NCBI RefSeq assembly: GCF_963678635.1
Contig: NC_087067.1
Location: forward strand, 7,171,216-7,235,215
DNA length: 64,000 nt
Reading direction: 5' to 3'
DNA from: Symsagittifera roscoffensis
Lineage: Eukaryota > Xenacoelomorpha > Acoela > Convolutidae
Shown here piece after piece: positions 51,181 through 63,770 of the stretch (positions are counted from its first letter, which is position 1; the number at the start of each line of letters is the position of its first letter). A program made the translations under genes and the position numbers. The notes beneath the pieces were generated by a model, which did no database searches, had not been told where the DNA came from, and worked only from the letters and a program-made list of their open reading frames with translations.

Positions 51181-52080
51181 GTATGAGTTTGTACCTGACT
51201 GATGAACATGATTTATCTCCATCTGTCATGGCAACTGTATTATCTTGAGTATTAAAGAGAGTGTATGTGTATGTACCTGATTGATGAACATGATGTATCT
51301 CCATCTGCCGTAACGTCTGTATTATCTTGAGTAATAAAAAGAGAATGTATGTGTGTGTGCACCTGATTGATAAACTTGATGTTTCTCCATCTGCCGTGGC
51401 GTCTGTATTATCTTGAGTATCAAAGAGAGAGTGTATGTGTGTGTGCACCTAACTGATGAACACGATGTATCTCCATCTGCCGTGGCGTCTGTATTATCTT
51501 GAGTATTAAAGATAGTGTATGTAGGTGCGCACCTGACTGATGAACATGATTTATCTCCATCTGCCGTGGCGTCTGTATTATCTTGAGTATCGTATACGGA
51601 GTGTACGTATGTGTACCTTACTGACGAACATGATCTATCTCCATCTGCCGTAGCGTCTCTTTTATCTTGAGTATTAAAGAGAGAGTATATGGATGTGTGT
51701 GTACCTGACTGATGAATTTGATTTATCTCCATCTGCCGTGACGTCTGTATTATCATGAGTATTAAAGAGAGTGTATGTGTGTTTGTACCTGACTGATGAA
51801 CATGATGTCTCTCCATCTGCCGTGGTGTCTGTATTATCTTGTGTATTAAAGAGACAATGATTGTGTGTGTACCTGAATGATGAACATGATGTATCACCAT
51901 CTGCCGTGGCGTCTGTATTATCATGAGTATTAAAGAGAAAATATGTATGTGTGCACCTGACTGATGGACATGATGTATCTCCATCTGCGGTAGCGTCTGT
52001 ATTATCTTGAGTTTTAAATAGAGAGTGTATGTGTGTGTGCCGGACTGATGAACATGATGTATCACCATCTGCCGTGGCGT
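51181..52080 (+). repeat. Mosaic segment sharing the 33.7- and 41-kb families
   Basis: Contains the last 'gtatcgtatac' marker (51587) and the 'gtatatggatgtgtg' / 'gaatttgatttatc' / 'gatgtctctcc' / 'gtatcaccatctg' unit series. That series is also found near 33671, 41092, 47299 and, in part, 49326. No gene is visible. Confidence 0.82.
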
Positions 52081-54480
52081 CGGTTTTATCTTGAGTAATG
52101 AACAGAGAGTTATGTGTGTTTGTACCTGACTGATGAACATGATGTATCGCCACCTGCCGTGGTGTCGATATTATCTTGCGTTTTAAAGAGAGAGTGTATG
52201 TGTGTTTGTACCCGACTGAGGAACATGATGTAACTCCATCTGCCGTGGCGTCTGTATTATCTTTAGTATTAAAGAGAGGGTGTATTAGTGTGTGTGTACT
52301 GGACTGATGAACATGATGTATCACCAACCGCCGTGCCGTCGGTTTTATCTTGAGTAATGAAGAGAGAGTGTCTGTGTGTTTGTACCTGACTGATGAACAT
52401 GATGTATCTCCAACTGCCGTGGTGTCGGTATTATCTTGAGTATTGAATAGAGATTGTATGTGTGTTTGTACCCGACTGAGGAACATGAAGTATCTCCATC
52501 TGCCGTGGCGTCTCTATTATCTTTAGTATTAAAGAGAGGGTGTCTGTGTGTACCGGACTGATGAACATGATGTATCTCCACCTGCTGTGGTGTCGGTATT
52601 ATCTTGAGTATTGAAGGGAGAGAGAGAGTGTATATGTGTGTGTACAGGACTGATGAACATGATGTATCACCATCTGCCGTGGTGTCGGTTTTATCTTGAG
52701 TAATGAAGAGAGAGTGTATGTGTGTTTGTACCTGACTGATGAACATGATGTATCTCCAACTGCCGTGGTGTCGGTATTATCTTGAGTATTGAATAGAGAT
52801 TGTATGTGTGTTTGTACCCGACTGAGGAACATGAAGTATCTCCATCTGCCGTGGCGTCTCTATTATCTTTAGTATTAAAGAAAGGGTGTCTGTGTGTACC
52901 GGACTGATAAACATGATGTATCACCAACTGCCGTGGCGTCGGTATTATCTTGAATAATGAAGAGAGAGTGTATGTGTGTGTGTACCTGACTGATGAACAT
53001 GGTGTATCTCCACCTGCCGTGGCGTCGGTATTATCTTGAGTAATAGAGTGAGAGTGTATGTGTGTGTGTACCTGACTGATGAACATGATGTATCTCCATC
53101 TGCCGTGGCGTCTGCATTATCTTGAGTAATAAAGAGAAAGTGTATATGTGTGTACCTGACGGATGAACATGATGTATCACTATCTGCCGTGGCGTATGTT
53201 TTATCTTCAGTAATAAAGAGAGGATGTATGTGTGTGTGTACCGGACTGATGAACATGATGTATCACCAACTGCCGTGGCGTCGGTATTATCTTGAGTAAT
53301 GAAGAGAGAGTGTATGTGTGTGTACCTTACTGATGAACATGATGTATGTCCACCTGCCGTGGCGTCGGTTTTATCTTGAGTATTAGAGAGAGAGAGAGTG
53401 TATATGTGTGTTTACCGGACTGATGAACATGATTTATCACCATCTGCCGTGGTGTCGGTTTTATCTTGAGTAATGAAGAGAGAGTGTATGTGTGTGTACC
53501 TTACTGATGAACATGATGTACGTCCACCTGCCGTGGCGTCGGTATTATCTTGAGTATTAGAGAGAGAGTGTGTATATGTGTGTTTACCGGACTGATGAAC
53601 ATGATGTATCACCATCTGCCGTGGTGTCGGTATTATCTTGAGTATTAAAGAGAGATTGTATGTGTGTTTGTACCCGACTGAGGAACATGATGTATCTCCA
53701 TCTGCCGTGGCGTCTGTATTATCTTTAGTATTAAAGAGAGGGTGTGCGTGTGTGTATCGGACTGATGAACATGATGTATCACCGTGTCGTCGGTATTATC
53801 TTGAGTAATGAAGAGAGAGTGTATGTGTGTGTGTGTGTGTGTGTGTACCTGACTGAAGAACATGATGAATCTCCACCTGCCGTGGCGTCGGTATTATCCT
53901 GAGTAATAGAGAGAGTGTGTATGAATGTGTGTACCTGACTGATGAACATGATGTATCTCCATCTGCCGTGGCATCTGCATTATCTTGAGTAATAAAGAGA
54001 GAGTGTATGTGTGTGTACCTGACGGATGAACATGATGTATCACTATCTGCCGCGGCGTCGGTTTTATCTTGTGTAATGAAGAGAGAGTGTTTGTGTGTGT
54101 GTGTACCTGACTGATGAACATGATGTATCTCCAACTGCCGTGGTGTCGGTATTATCTTGAGTATTAAAGAGAGAGTAAATGTGTGTTTGTACCCGACTGA
54201 GGAACGTGATGTATCTCCATCTGCCGTGGCGTCTGTATTATCTTTAGTTTTAAAGAGAAGGTGTATGCGTGTGTACCTGACTGATGAACGTGATGCATCT
54301 CCATATGTCGTGGCGACGGTATTATCTTGAGTATTAAAGAGAGTGTGCATGTGTACATGTGTACCTAACTGATGAACTTGATGTATCTCCATCTGCCGTG
54401 GCGTCTGCATTATCTTGAGTATTAAGGAGAGTGTATGTCTGTGTGTACCCAACTGATGAACATGATGCATATCCAACTAT
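52081..54480 (+). repeat. Unit subfamily with 'cgtggtgtcggt' and 'taccggactg' or 'tacccgactgagg'
   Basis: A distinct run of units in which the core often reads ccgtggtgtcggt and the unit start reads taccggactg or tacccgactgagg. A two-unit or longer local duplication with offset 346 bp joins 52385 and 52731. A two-unit repeat (~173 bp) lies at 53309-53650. No gene is visible. Confidence 0.85.
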
Positions 54481-55160
54481 CGTAGTATCTGTTTTTTCTT
54501 GAGATTTAAAGAGAGAGTGTATGTGTGTGGACCTGACTGATGAACATGATGCATCTCTATCTGCCATGGCGTCTGTATGATCTTGAGTATTAAAGAGAGA
54601 GTGCATGTTTGTGTGTACCTGACTGATGAACATGATGAATCTCCATCTGTCGTGGCGTCGGTATTACCTTTAGTATTAAAGAGAGAGTGTTTGTGTGTGT
54701 GTGTGTACCTGACTGATGACATGATGTATCTCTATCTGCCGTGGCCTCTGTATTATCTTGAGTAATTGAGAGAGTGTATGTGTGTGTGTGTGTGTGTTTG
54801 TGCGTGTGTGTGTGTGTACCTGACTGATGAACATGATGTATCTCTATCTGCCGTCGCGTCTGTATTATCTTGAGTAAAAAAGAGAGTACGTATGTTTGTG
54901 AGTTTACCTGACTGATGACATGATGTATCTCTATCTACCGTGGTGTCTGTTTTATCTTGAGTAAAGAAGAGAGAGCGTATGTGTGTGAGTGTACCTGACT
55001 GATGGACATGATGTATCTCAATCTGCCGTCGCGTCGGTTTTATTTTGAGTATTAAAGAGAGTTTGTTTGTTTGTGTGTACCTGACTGATGAACTTGATAT
55101 ATCTCCATCTGCTGTGACGTCTGTGTTTTCATGAGTATTAAAGAGAGTGTATGTGTGTAA

Positions 55161-55194
<34 letters not shown>

Positions 55195-55271
55195 GTGTTA
55201 ACCTGACTGATGAACTTGATGTATCTCCATCTACCGTGGCGTCTCTATCATCATGAGTAATTGAGAGAGTG

Positions 55272-55306
<35 letters not shown>

Positions 55307-55389
55307 TTACCTGACTGATGAACCTGATGTTTCTCCATCTGCCGTGGCGTCTGTATTATCTTGAGTATTGAAGAGAGAGTGTTTGTGAG

Positions 55390-55400
55390 TGTGTGTGTGT

Positions 55401-55462
<62 letters not shown>
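55390..55462 (+). repeat. (GT)n microsatellite
   Basis: About 60 bp of pure GT from 55403, preceded by a short interrupted run. Confidence 0.92.
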
Positions 55463-55464
<2 letters not shown>

Positions 55465-55999
55465 CTGACTGATGAACATGATGTATCTCCGTCTGCCGTG
55501 GCGTCTGTTTTATCTTGAGTATTGATGAGAAAGTGTATGTGGTGTGTACCTGACTGATGAACATGATGTATCTCTATCTGCCGTCGGCGTCTGTATTATC
55601 TTGAGTAAAAAAGAGAGTACGTATGTTTGTGAGTTTACCTGACTGATGACATGATGTATCTCTATCTACCGTGGTGTCTATTTTATCTTGAGTAAAGAAG
55701 AGAGAGCGTATGTGTGTGAGTGTACCTGACTGATGGACATGATGTATCTCAATCTGCCGTCGCGTCGGTTTTATCTTGAGTATTAAAGAGAGTTTGTTTG
55801 TTTGTGTGTACCTGACTGATGAACATGATATATCTCCATCTGCTGTGACGTCTGTGTTTTTCATGAGTATTAAAGAGAGTGTATGTGTGTAAGTGTGTGT
55901 GTGTGTTTGTGTGTGTGTGTGTTAACCTGACTTATGAACTTGATGTATCTCCATCTACGGTGGCGTCTCTATCATCACGAGTAATTGAGAGAGTGTATG

Positions 56000-56032
<33 letters not shown>

Positions 56033-56114
56033 TGTTTACCTGACCTGATGAACCTGAAGTTTCTCCATCTGCCGTGGGCGTCTGTATTATCTTGAGTATT
56101 GAAGAGAGAGTGTT

Positions 56115-56119
<5 letters not shown>

Positions 56120-56168
<49 letters not shown>
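56120..56168 (+). repeat. (GT)n microsatellite
   Basis: About 48 bp of nearly pure GT. It is the counterpart, about 730 bp downstream, of the tract at 55390. Confidence 0.9.
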
Positions 56169-56169
<1 letters not shown>

Positions 56170-56427
56170 ACCTGACTGATGAACCTGATGTTTCTCCATC
56201 TGCCGTGGCGTCTGTTTTATCTTGAGTATTGATGAGAAAGTGTATATGTTTGTACCTGACTGATGAACATGATGTATCTCTATCTGCCGTCGCGTCTGTA
56301 TTATCTTGAGTAAAAAAGAGAGTACGGTATGTTTGTGAGTGTACCTGACTGATGAACCTGATGTTTCTCCATCTGCCGTGGCGTCTGTATTATCTTGAGT
56401 AATGAAGAGAGAGTGTTTTGTGTGTGT

Positions 56428-56460
<33 letters not shown>

Positions 56461-56903
56461 CTGACTGATGAACATGATGTATCTCCATCTGCCGTGGCGT
56501 CTGTTTTATCTTCTGTATTGATGAGAAAGTGTATGTGTGTGTACCTGACTGATGAACATTGATGTATCTCTGTCTGCCGTCCGCGTCTGTATTATCTTGA
56601 GTAAAAAAGAGAGTACGTATGTTTGTGAGTGTACCTGACTGATGACATGATGTATCTCTATCTGCCGTGGCCTCTGTATTATCTTGAGTAACAAAGAGAG
56701 TGCGTATGTGTGTGAGTGTACCTGACTGATGGACATGATGTATCTCAATCTGCCGTGGCGTCGGTTTTATCTTGAGTATTAAAGAGAGGACTGTATGTTG
56801 TGTGTACCTGACTGATGAACATGATTTATCTCCATCTGCCACGGCGTCTGTGTTTTCTTGAGTATTAAAGAGAGTGTATGTGTAAGTGTGTGTGTGTGTT
56901 TGT

Positions 56904-56943
<40 letters not shown>

Positions 56944-57015
56944 ACCTGGACTGATGAACTTGATGTATCTCCATCTACCGTGACGTCTGTATCATCTTGA
57001 GTATTAAAGAGAGAG

Positions 57016-57050
<35 letters not shown>

Positions 57051-57485
57051 CTGACTGATAAACATGATGTATCTCCATCTGCCGTGGCGTCTCTTTTATT
57101 TTGGGTGTTGAAGAAAGCGTATATATGTGTGTGTGTGTGTACCTGACTGATGAACATGATGTATCTCCGTCTGCCGTGGCGTCTGTTTTATCTTGAGTAT
57201 TGAAGAAGGCGTATGTGTGTGTGTGTGTGTGTGTTTACCTGACTGATGAACCTGATGTTTCTCCATCTGCCATGGCGTCTGTATCATCTTGAGTATTAAA
57301 GAGAGAGTGTTTGTGTGTGTGTGTGTACCTGACTGATAAACATGATGTATCTCCATTTGCCGTGGCGTCTCTTTTATCTTGAGTATTGAAGAAAGCGTAT
57401 GTGTGTGTGTGTGTACCTGACTGATGAACATGATGTATCTCCGTCTGCCGTGGCGTCTGTTTTATCTTGAGTATTGAAGAGAGAG

Positions 57486-57491
<6 letters not shown>

Positions 57492-57566
<75 letters not shown>
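57492..57566 (+). repeat. (GT)n microsatellite, longest in window
   Basis: About 75 bp of uninterrupted GT in one unit spacer. The matching spacer one block later, at 58584-58628, is only about 45 bp, so length changed after the blocks separated. Confidence 0.93.
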
Positions 57567-57568
<2 letters not shown>

Positions 57569-57817
57569 CTAACTGATGACATGATGTATCTCTATCTGCC
57601 GTGGCCTCTGTTTTATCTTGAGTATTGAAGAAAGTGTATGTGTGTGTGTGTGTGTACCTGACTGATGATGTATCTCCATCTGCCGTGGCGTCTGTTTTCT
57701 CTTGAGTAATGATGAGAAAGTGTATGTGTGTATGTACCTGACTGATGAACATGATGTATCTCTATCTGCCAACGGCGTCTGTGTTTTCTTGAATATATAA
57801 GAGAGTGTATGTGTAAG

Positions 57818-57848
<31 letters not shown>

Positions 57849-57921
57849 TAACCTGACTGATGAACTTGATGTATCTCTATCTACCGTGACGTCTGTATCA
57901 TCTTGAGTTTTAAAGAGAGAG

Positions 57922-57968
<47 letters not shown>

Positions 57969-58578
57969 CTGACTGATAAACACGATGTATCTCCATCTGC
58001 CGTGGCGTCTCTTTTATCTTGAGTACTGAAGAAAGCGTATATATGTGTGTGTGTGTGTACCTGACTGATGAACATGATGTATCTCCGTCTGCCGTGGCGT
58101 CTGTTTTATCTTGAGTATTGAAGAAGGTGTATGTGTGTGTGTGTGTTTACCTGACTGATGAACCTGATGTTTCTCCATCTGCCGTGGCGTCTCTTTTATT
58201 TTGGGTGTTGAAGAAAGCGTATATATGTGTGTGTGTGTACCTGACTGATGAACATGATGTATCTCCGTCTGCCGTGGCGTCTGTTTTATCTTGAGTATTG
58301 AAGAAGGCGTATGTGTGTGTGTGTGTGTTTACCTGACTGATGAACCTGATGTTTCTCCATCTGCCATGGCGTCTGTATCATCTTGAGTATTAAAGAGAGA
58401 GTGTTTGTGTGTGTGTGTGTACCTGACTGATAAACATGATGTATCTCCATCTGCCGTGGCGTCTCTTTTATCTTGAGTATTGAAGAAAGCGTATGTGTGT
58501 GTGTGTGTACCTGACTGATGAACATGATGTATCTCCGTCTGCCGTGGCGTCTGTTTTATCTTGAGTATTGAAGAGAGA

Positions 58579-58583
<5 letters not shown>

Positions 58584-58628
<45 letters not shown>
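58584..58628 (+). repeat. (GT)n microsatellite
   Basis: About 45 bp of GT, the block counterpart of the 75-bp tract at 57492. Confidence 0.92.
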
Positions 58629-58630
<2 letters not shown>

Positions 58631-59136
58631 CTGACTGATGACATGATGTATCTCTATCTGCCGTGGCCTCTGTTTTATCTTGAGTATTGAAGAAAGTGTA
58701 TGTGTGTGTGTGTGTACCTGACTGATGATGTATCTCCATCTGCCGTGGCGTCTGTTTTCTCTTGAGTATTGATGAGAAAGTGTATGTGTGTATGTACCTG
58801 ACTGATGAACATGATGTATCTCTATCTGCCGTCGCGTCTGTGTTATCTTGAGTTAAAAAGAGAGTACGTATGTTTGTGAGTGTACCTGACTGATGACATG
58901 ATGTATCTCTATCTGCCGTGGCCTCTGTATTATCTTGAGTAACAAAGATAGTGCGTATGTGTGTGAGTGTACCTGACTGATGGACATGATGTATCTCAAT
59001 CTGCCGTGGCGTCGGTTTTATCTTGAGTATTAAAAAGAGAATGTATGTTTGTGTGTACCTGACTGATGAACATGATGTATCTCCATCTGCCACGGCGTCT
59101 GTGTTTTCTTGAGTATATAAGAGAGTGTATGTGTAA

Positions 59137-59149
59137 GTGTGTGTGTGTT

Positions 59150-59202
<53 letters not shown>
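59137..59202 (+). repeat. (GT)n microsatellite
   Basis: About 65 bp of GT with two TTT interruptions, followed by 'taacctgactg'. Confidence 0.92.
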
Positions 59203-59204
<2 letters not shown>

Positions 59205-59634
59205 ACCTGACTGATAAACTTGATGTATCTCAGTCTACCGTGACGTCTGTATCATCTTGAGTTTTAAAGAGAGAGTGTTTGTGTGTGTGTGTGTGTGTGT
59301 GTACCTGACTGATAAACACGATGTATCTCCATCTGCCGTGGCGTCTCTTTTATCTTGAGTATTGAAGAAAGCGTATGTGTGTGTGTACCTGACTGATGAA
59401 CATGATGTATCTCCGTCTGCCGTGGAGTCTGTTTTATCTTGAGTATTGAAGAAAGCGTATGTGTGTGTGTTTACCTGACTGATGAACCTGATGTTTCTCC
59501 ATCTGCCATGGCGTCTGTATCATCTTGAGTATTAAAGAGAGAGTGTTTGTGTGTGTGTGTACCTGACTGATAAGCATGATGTATCTCCATCTGCCGTGGC
59601 GTCTCTTTTATCTTGAGTATTGAAGAAAGTGTAT

Positions 59635-59640
<6 letters not shown>

Positions 59641-59682
<42 letters not shown>
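59641..59682 (+). repeat. (GT)n microsatellite
   Basis: About 42 bp of pure GT ahead of 'acctgactgatgaac'. Confidence 0.92.
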
Positions 59683-59684
<2 letters not shown>

Positions 59685-60280
59685 CTGACTGATGAACATG
59701 ATGTATCTCCGTCTGCCGTGGCGTCTGTTTTATCTTGAGTATTGAAGAGGGAGTCTATGTGTGTGTGTGTACCTGACTGATGACATTATGTATCTCTATC
59801 TGCCGTGGCCTCTGTTTTATCTTGAGTATTGAAGAAAGTGTATGTGTGTGTGTACCTGACTGATGAACATGATGTATCTCCGTCTGCTGTGGCGTCTGTA
59901 ATATCTTGAAAAAAAAAGAGTGCGTATGTTTGTGAGTGTACCTGACTGATGACATGATGTATCTCTATCTGCCGTGGTCTCTGTTTTATCTTGAGTATTG
60001 AAGAAAGTGTATGTGTGTGTGTGTACCTGACTGATGAACATGATCTATCTCGGTCTGCCGTGGCGTCTGTATTATCTGGAGTAATAAAGAGAGTGCGTAT
60101 GTGTGTGAGTGTACCTGACTGATGGACATGATGTATCTCAATCTGCCGTGGCGTCGGTTTTATCTTGAGTATTAAAGAGAGACTGTATGATTGTGTGTAC
60201 CTTACTGATGAACATGGTGTATCTCCATATGCCGTGGCGTCTGTATTTTTCTTGAGTATTAAAGAGAGTGTATGTGTAAG

Positions 60281-60290
60281 TGTGCGTGTG

Positions 60291-60358
<68 letters not shown>
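60281..60358 (+). repeat. (GT)n microsatellite
   Basis: About 78 bp of GT with one C and one TTT interruption, followed by 'taaccttactg'. Confidence 0.92.
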
Positions 60359-60359
<1 letters not shown>

Positions 60360-61497
60360 ACCTTACTGATGAACTTGATGTATCTCCATCTACCGTGACG
60401 TCTCTATCATCATGAGTAATTGAGAGAGTGTATGTGTGTGCGTGTTTACCTGACTGATGAACCTGATAATTCTCCATCTGCCATGGCGTCTGTATCATCT
60501 TGAGTATTCAAGAGAGAGTGTTTGTGTGTGTGTGTGTACCTGACGGATAAACATGATGTATCTCCATCTGCCGTGGCGTCTCTTTTATCTTGAGTATTGA
60601 AGAAAGCGTATGTGTGTGTGTGTGTGTACCTGACTGATGAACACGATTTATATCCGTCTGACGTGGCGTCTGTTTTATCTTGGGTATTGAGGAGAGTGTC
60701 TATGTGTGTGTGTACCTGACTGATGACATGATGTATCTCTATCTGCCGTGGCGTCTGTAATATATTGAGTAAAAAAGAGAGTGCGTATGTGTGTGAGTGT
60801 ACCTGACTGATGACATGATGTATCTCTATCTGCCGTGGCCTCTGTTTTATCTTGAGTATTGAAGAAAGTGTATGTGTGTGTGTGTGTACCTGACTGATGA
60901 ACATGATGTATCTCCGTCTGCCGTGGCGTCTGTTTTATCTTGAGTATTGAAGAGAAAGTGTATGTGTGTGTGTGTGTACCTGACTGATGACATGATGTAC
61001 CTCTACCTGCCGTGGCGTCTGTAACATCTTGAGTAAAAAAGAGAGAGTGTTTGTGTGCGTGTGTGTGTACCTGAATGATAAACATGATGTATCTCCATCT
61101 GCCGTGGCGTCTCTTTTATCTTGAGTATTGAAGAAAATGTATGTGTGTGTGTGTACCTGACTGATGAACATGATGTATCTCCGTCTGCCGTGGCGTCTGT
61201 TTTATCTTGAGTATTGAAGAGAGAGTGTATGTGTGTGTGTTTGTACATGACTGATGACATGATGTATCTCTACCTGCCGTGGCGTCTGTAATATCTTGAG
61301 TAAAAAAGAGAGTGCGTATGTGTGTGAGTGTACCTGACTGATGACATGATGTATCTCCATCTGCCGTGGCGTCTGTTTTATCTTGAGTATTGAAAAAAGT
61401 GTATGTGTGTGTGTTTACCTGACTGATGAACATGATGTATCTCCATCTGCCGTGGCGTCTGTGTTTTCTTGAGTATTAAAGAGAGTGTATATGTGTA

Positions 61498-61499
61498 AG

Positions 61500-61549
<50 letters not shown>

Positions 61550-61600
61550 TGTGTGTGTGTGTGTGTGTGGTGTGTGTGTGTGTGTGTGTGTGTGTTGTGT
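61498..61600 (+). repeat. (GT)n microsatellite, interrupted
   Basis: About 100 bp of GT with TTT, GAG, GG and TTG interruptions. It is the longest total GT-rich stretch in the window. Confidence 0.92.
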
Positions 61601-62599
61601 TAACCTGACTGATCAACTTGATGTATCTCCATCTACCGTGGCGTCTCTATCATCATGAGTAATTGAGAGAGTGTATGTGTGTGTGTTTACCTGACTGATG
61701 AACCCGATGTTTCTCCATCTGCCGTGGCGTCTGTATTATCCTGAGTATTAACGAGAGAGTGTCTGTGTGTTTGTGCTTATTTGTTGAACATGATGTATCT
61801 CCATCTGCCGTGGCGTCTGTTTTATCTTGAGTATTAAAGAGAGAGTGTATGTGTGTGTGTTTACCAGACTGATGAACATGATGTATCTCCGTCTGCCGTG
61901 GCGACTAATTTATCTTGAGTATTGAAGAGAGAGTGTATGTGTGTGTGTGTGTGTACCTGACTGATCACATGATGTATCTCCATCTACTGTGGCGTCTCTA
62001 TCATCATGAGTAATTGAGAGAGTGTATGTGTGTGTGTGTGTTTACATGACTGATTAACCTGATGTTTCTCCATCTGCCGTGGCGTCTGTATTATCTTGAG
62101 TATGAAAGAGAGAGTGTTTGTGTGTGTGTACCTGACTGATGAACTTGATGTATCTCCATCTGCCGTGGCGTCTGTTTTATCTTGAGTATTGAAGAGAGAA
62201 TGTATGTGTGTGTGTGTGTACCTGACTGATGAACATGATGTATCTCCGTCTGCCATGGCGTCTGTTTTATCTTGAGTATTGAAGAGAGAGTGTATGTGTG
62301 TGTGTACCTGACTGATGGCATGATATATCTCTATCTGCCGTGGCGTCTGTATTATCTTGAGTAAAAAAGAGAGAGCGCATGTGTGTGAGTGTACCTGACT
62401 GATGGACATGATGTATCTCAATCTGCCGTCGCGTCGGTTTTATCTTGAGTATTAAAGAGAGTTTAGAGTTTGTATGTTTGTGTGTACCTGACTGATGAAC
62501 ATGATATATCTCCATCTGCTGTGACGTCTGTGTTTTCATGAGTATTAAAGAGAGTGTATGTGTGTAAGTGTGTGTGTTTGTGTGTGTGTGAGTGTGTGT

Positions 62600-62637
<38 letters not shown>

Positions 62638-63408
62638 ACCTGACTGATGAACTTGAAAGTATCTCCATCTACCGTGGCGTCTCTATCATCATGAGTAATT
62701 GAGAGAATGTATGTGGGTGTGTGTGTTTACCTGACTGATGGTCCTGATGTATCTCCATCTGCCGTGGCCTCTGTATTATCAGGATTAATAAACAGAGTGA
62801 TTGTATGTGCGTCTGTGTGTGTTAACCTGAATGATGAACTTGATGTATCTCCATCTACCTTGGCGTCTCTATCATCACGAGTAATTGAGAGTGTGTTTGT
62901 GTGTGTTTACCTGACTGATGATCCTGATGTATCTCCATCTGCCGTGGCGTCTGTTTTATCAGGAGTAATAAACAGAGTGATTGTATGTCTGTGTGTGTGT
63001 GTGTTTATCTGACTGATGAAGCTGATGTATCTCCAGCTGCCGTGAAGTCTGTATTATCATGATTAAAAAAGCGAGAAGGCATGTTTATGTGTACCTGACT
63101 GATGAACATGATGTATCTCCATCTGCCGTGGCGTCGGTGTTACCTTGAGCATTAAAGAGAGAGTGTATGTGTCTGTACCTGACTGATGAAAATGATGTAT
63201 CTCCATCTGCCGTGGCGTCTGTTTTATCTTGAGTATTGAAGAAAGAGTGTATGTGTGTGTACATCTGACTGATGACTTGATATATCTCTATCTGCCGTGG
63301 TGTCTGTTTTATCTTGAGTAAAAAAGATAGTGAGTATGTATGTGTATACTTGACTGATGAACTTCATGTATCTCCTTCTGCCGTGGTGTCGGTAGTATTT
63401 TGAGTAGT

Positions 63409-63409
<1 letters not shown>

Positions 63410-63447
<38 letters not shown>
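63410..63447 (+). repeat. (GA)n microsatellite
   Basis: About 36 bp of pure GA in a unit spacer, directly before 'gtatgtgtgtgtgcctgac'. Confidence 0.92.
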
Positions 63448-63449
<2 letters not shown>

Positions 63450-63711
63450 GTGTGTGTGCCTGACTGATGGCATGATGTATCTCTATCTGCCGTGGCGTCT
63501 GTATTATCTTGAGTAAAAAAGAGAGAGCGTATGTGTGTGAGTGTACCTGACTGATGGACATGATGTATCTCAATCCGCCGTCGCGTCGGTTTTATCTTGA
63601 GTATTAAAGAGAGTTTGTATGTTTGTGTGTACCTGACTGATGAACATGATATATCTTCATCTGCTGTGACGTCTGTGTTTTCATGAGTATTAAAGAGAGT
63701 GTATGTGTGTA

Positions 63712-63716
63712 AGTGT

Positions 63717-63768
<52 letters not shown>
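63712..63768 (+). repeat. (GT)n microsatellite
   Basis: About 56 bp of GT with one TTT interruption, ahead of 'taacctgactgatgaac'. Its block counterpart lies at about 62570-62636. Confidence 0.92.

Positions 63769-63770
<2 letters not shown>

Noticed and set aside
57492-57566. Telomeric repeat or chromosome end
   Set aside because: The runs are plain GT dinucleotides inside units. No TTAGGG or similar telomere motif array was seen.
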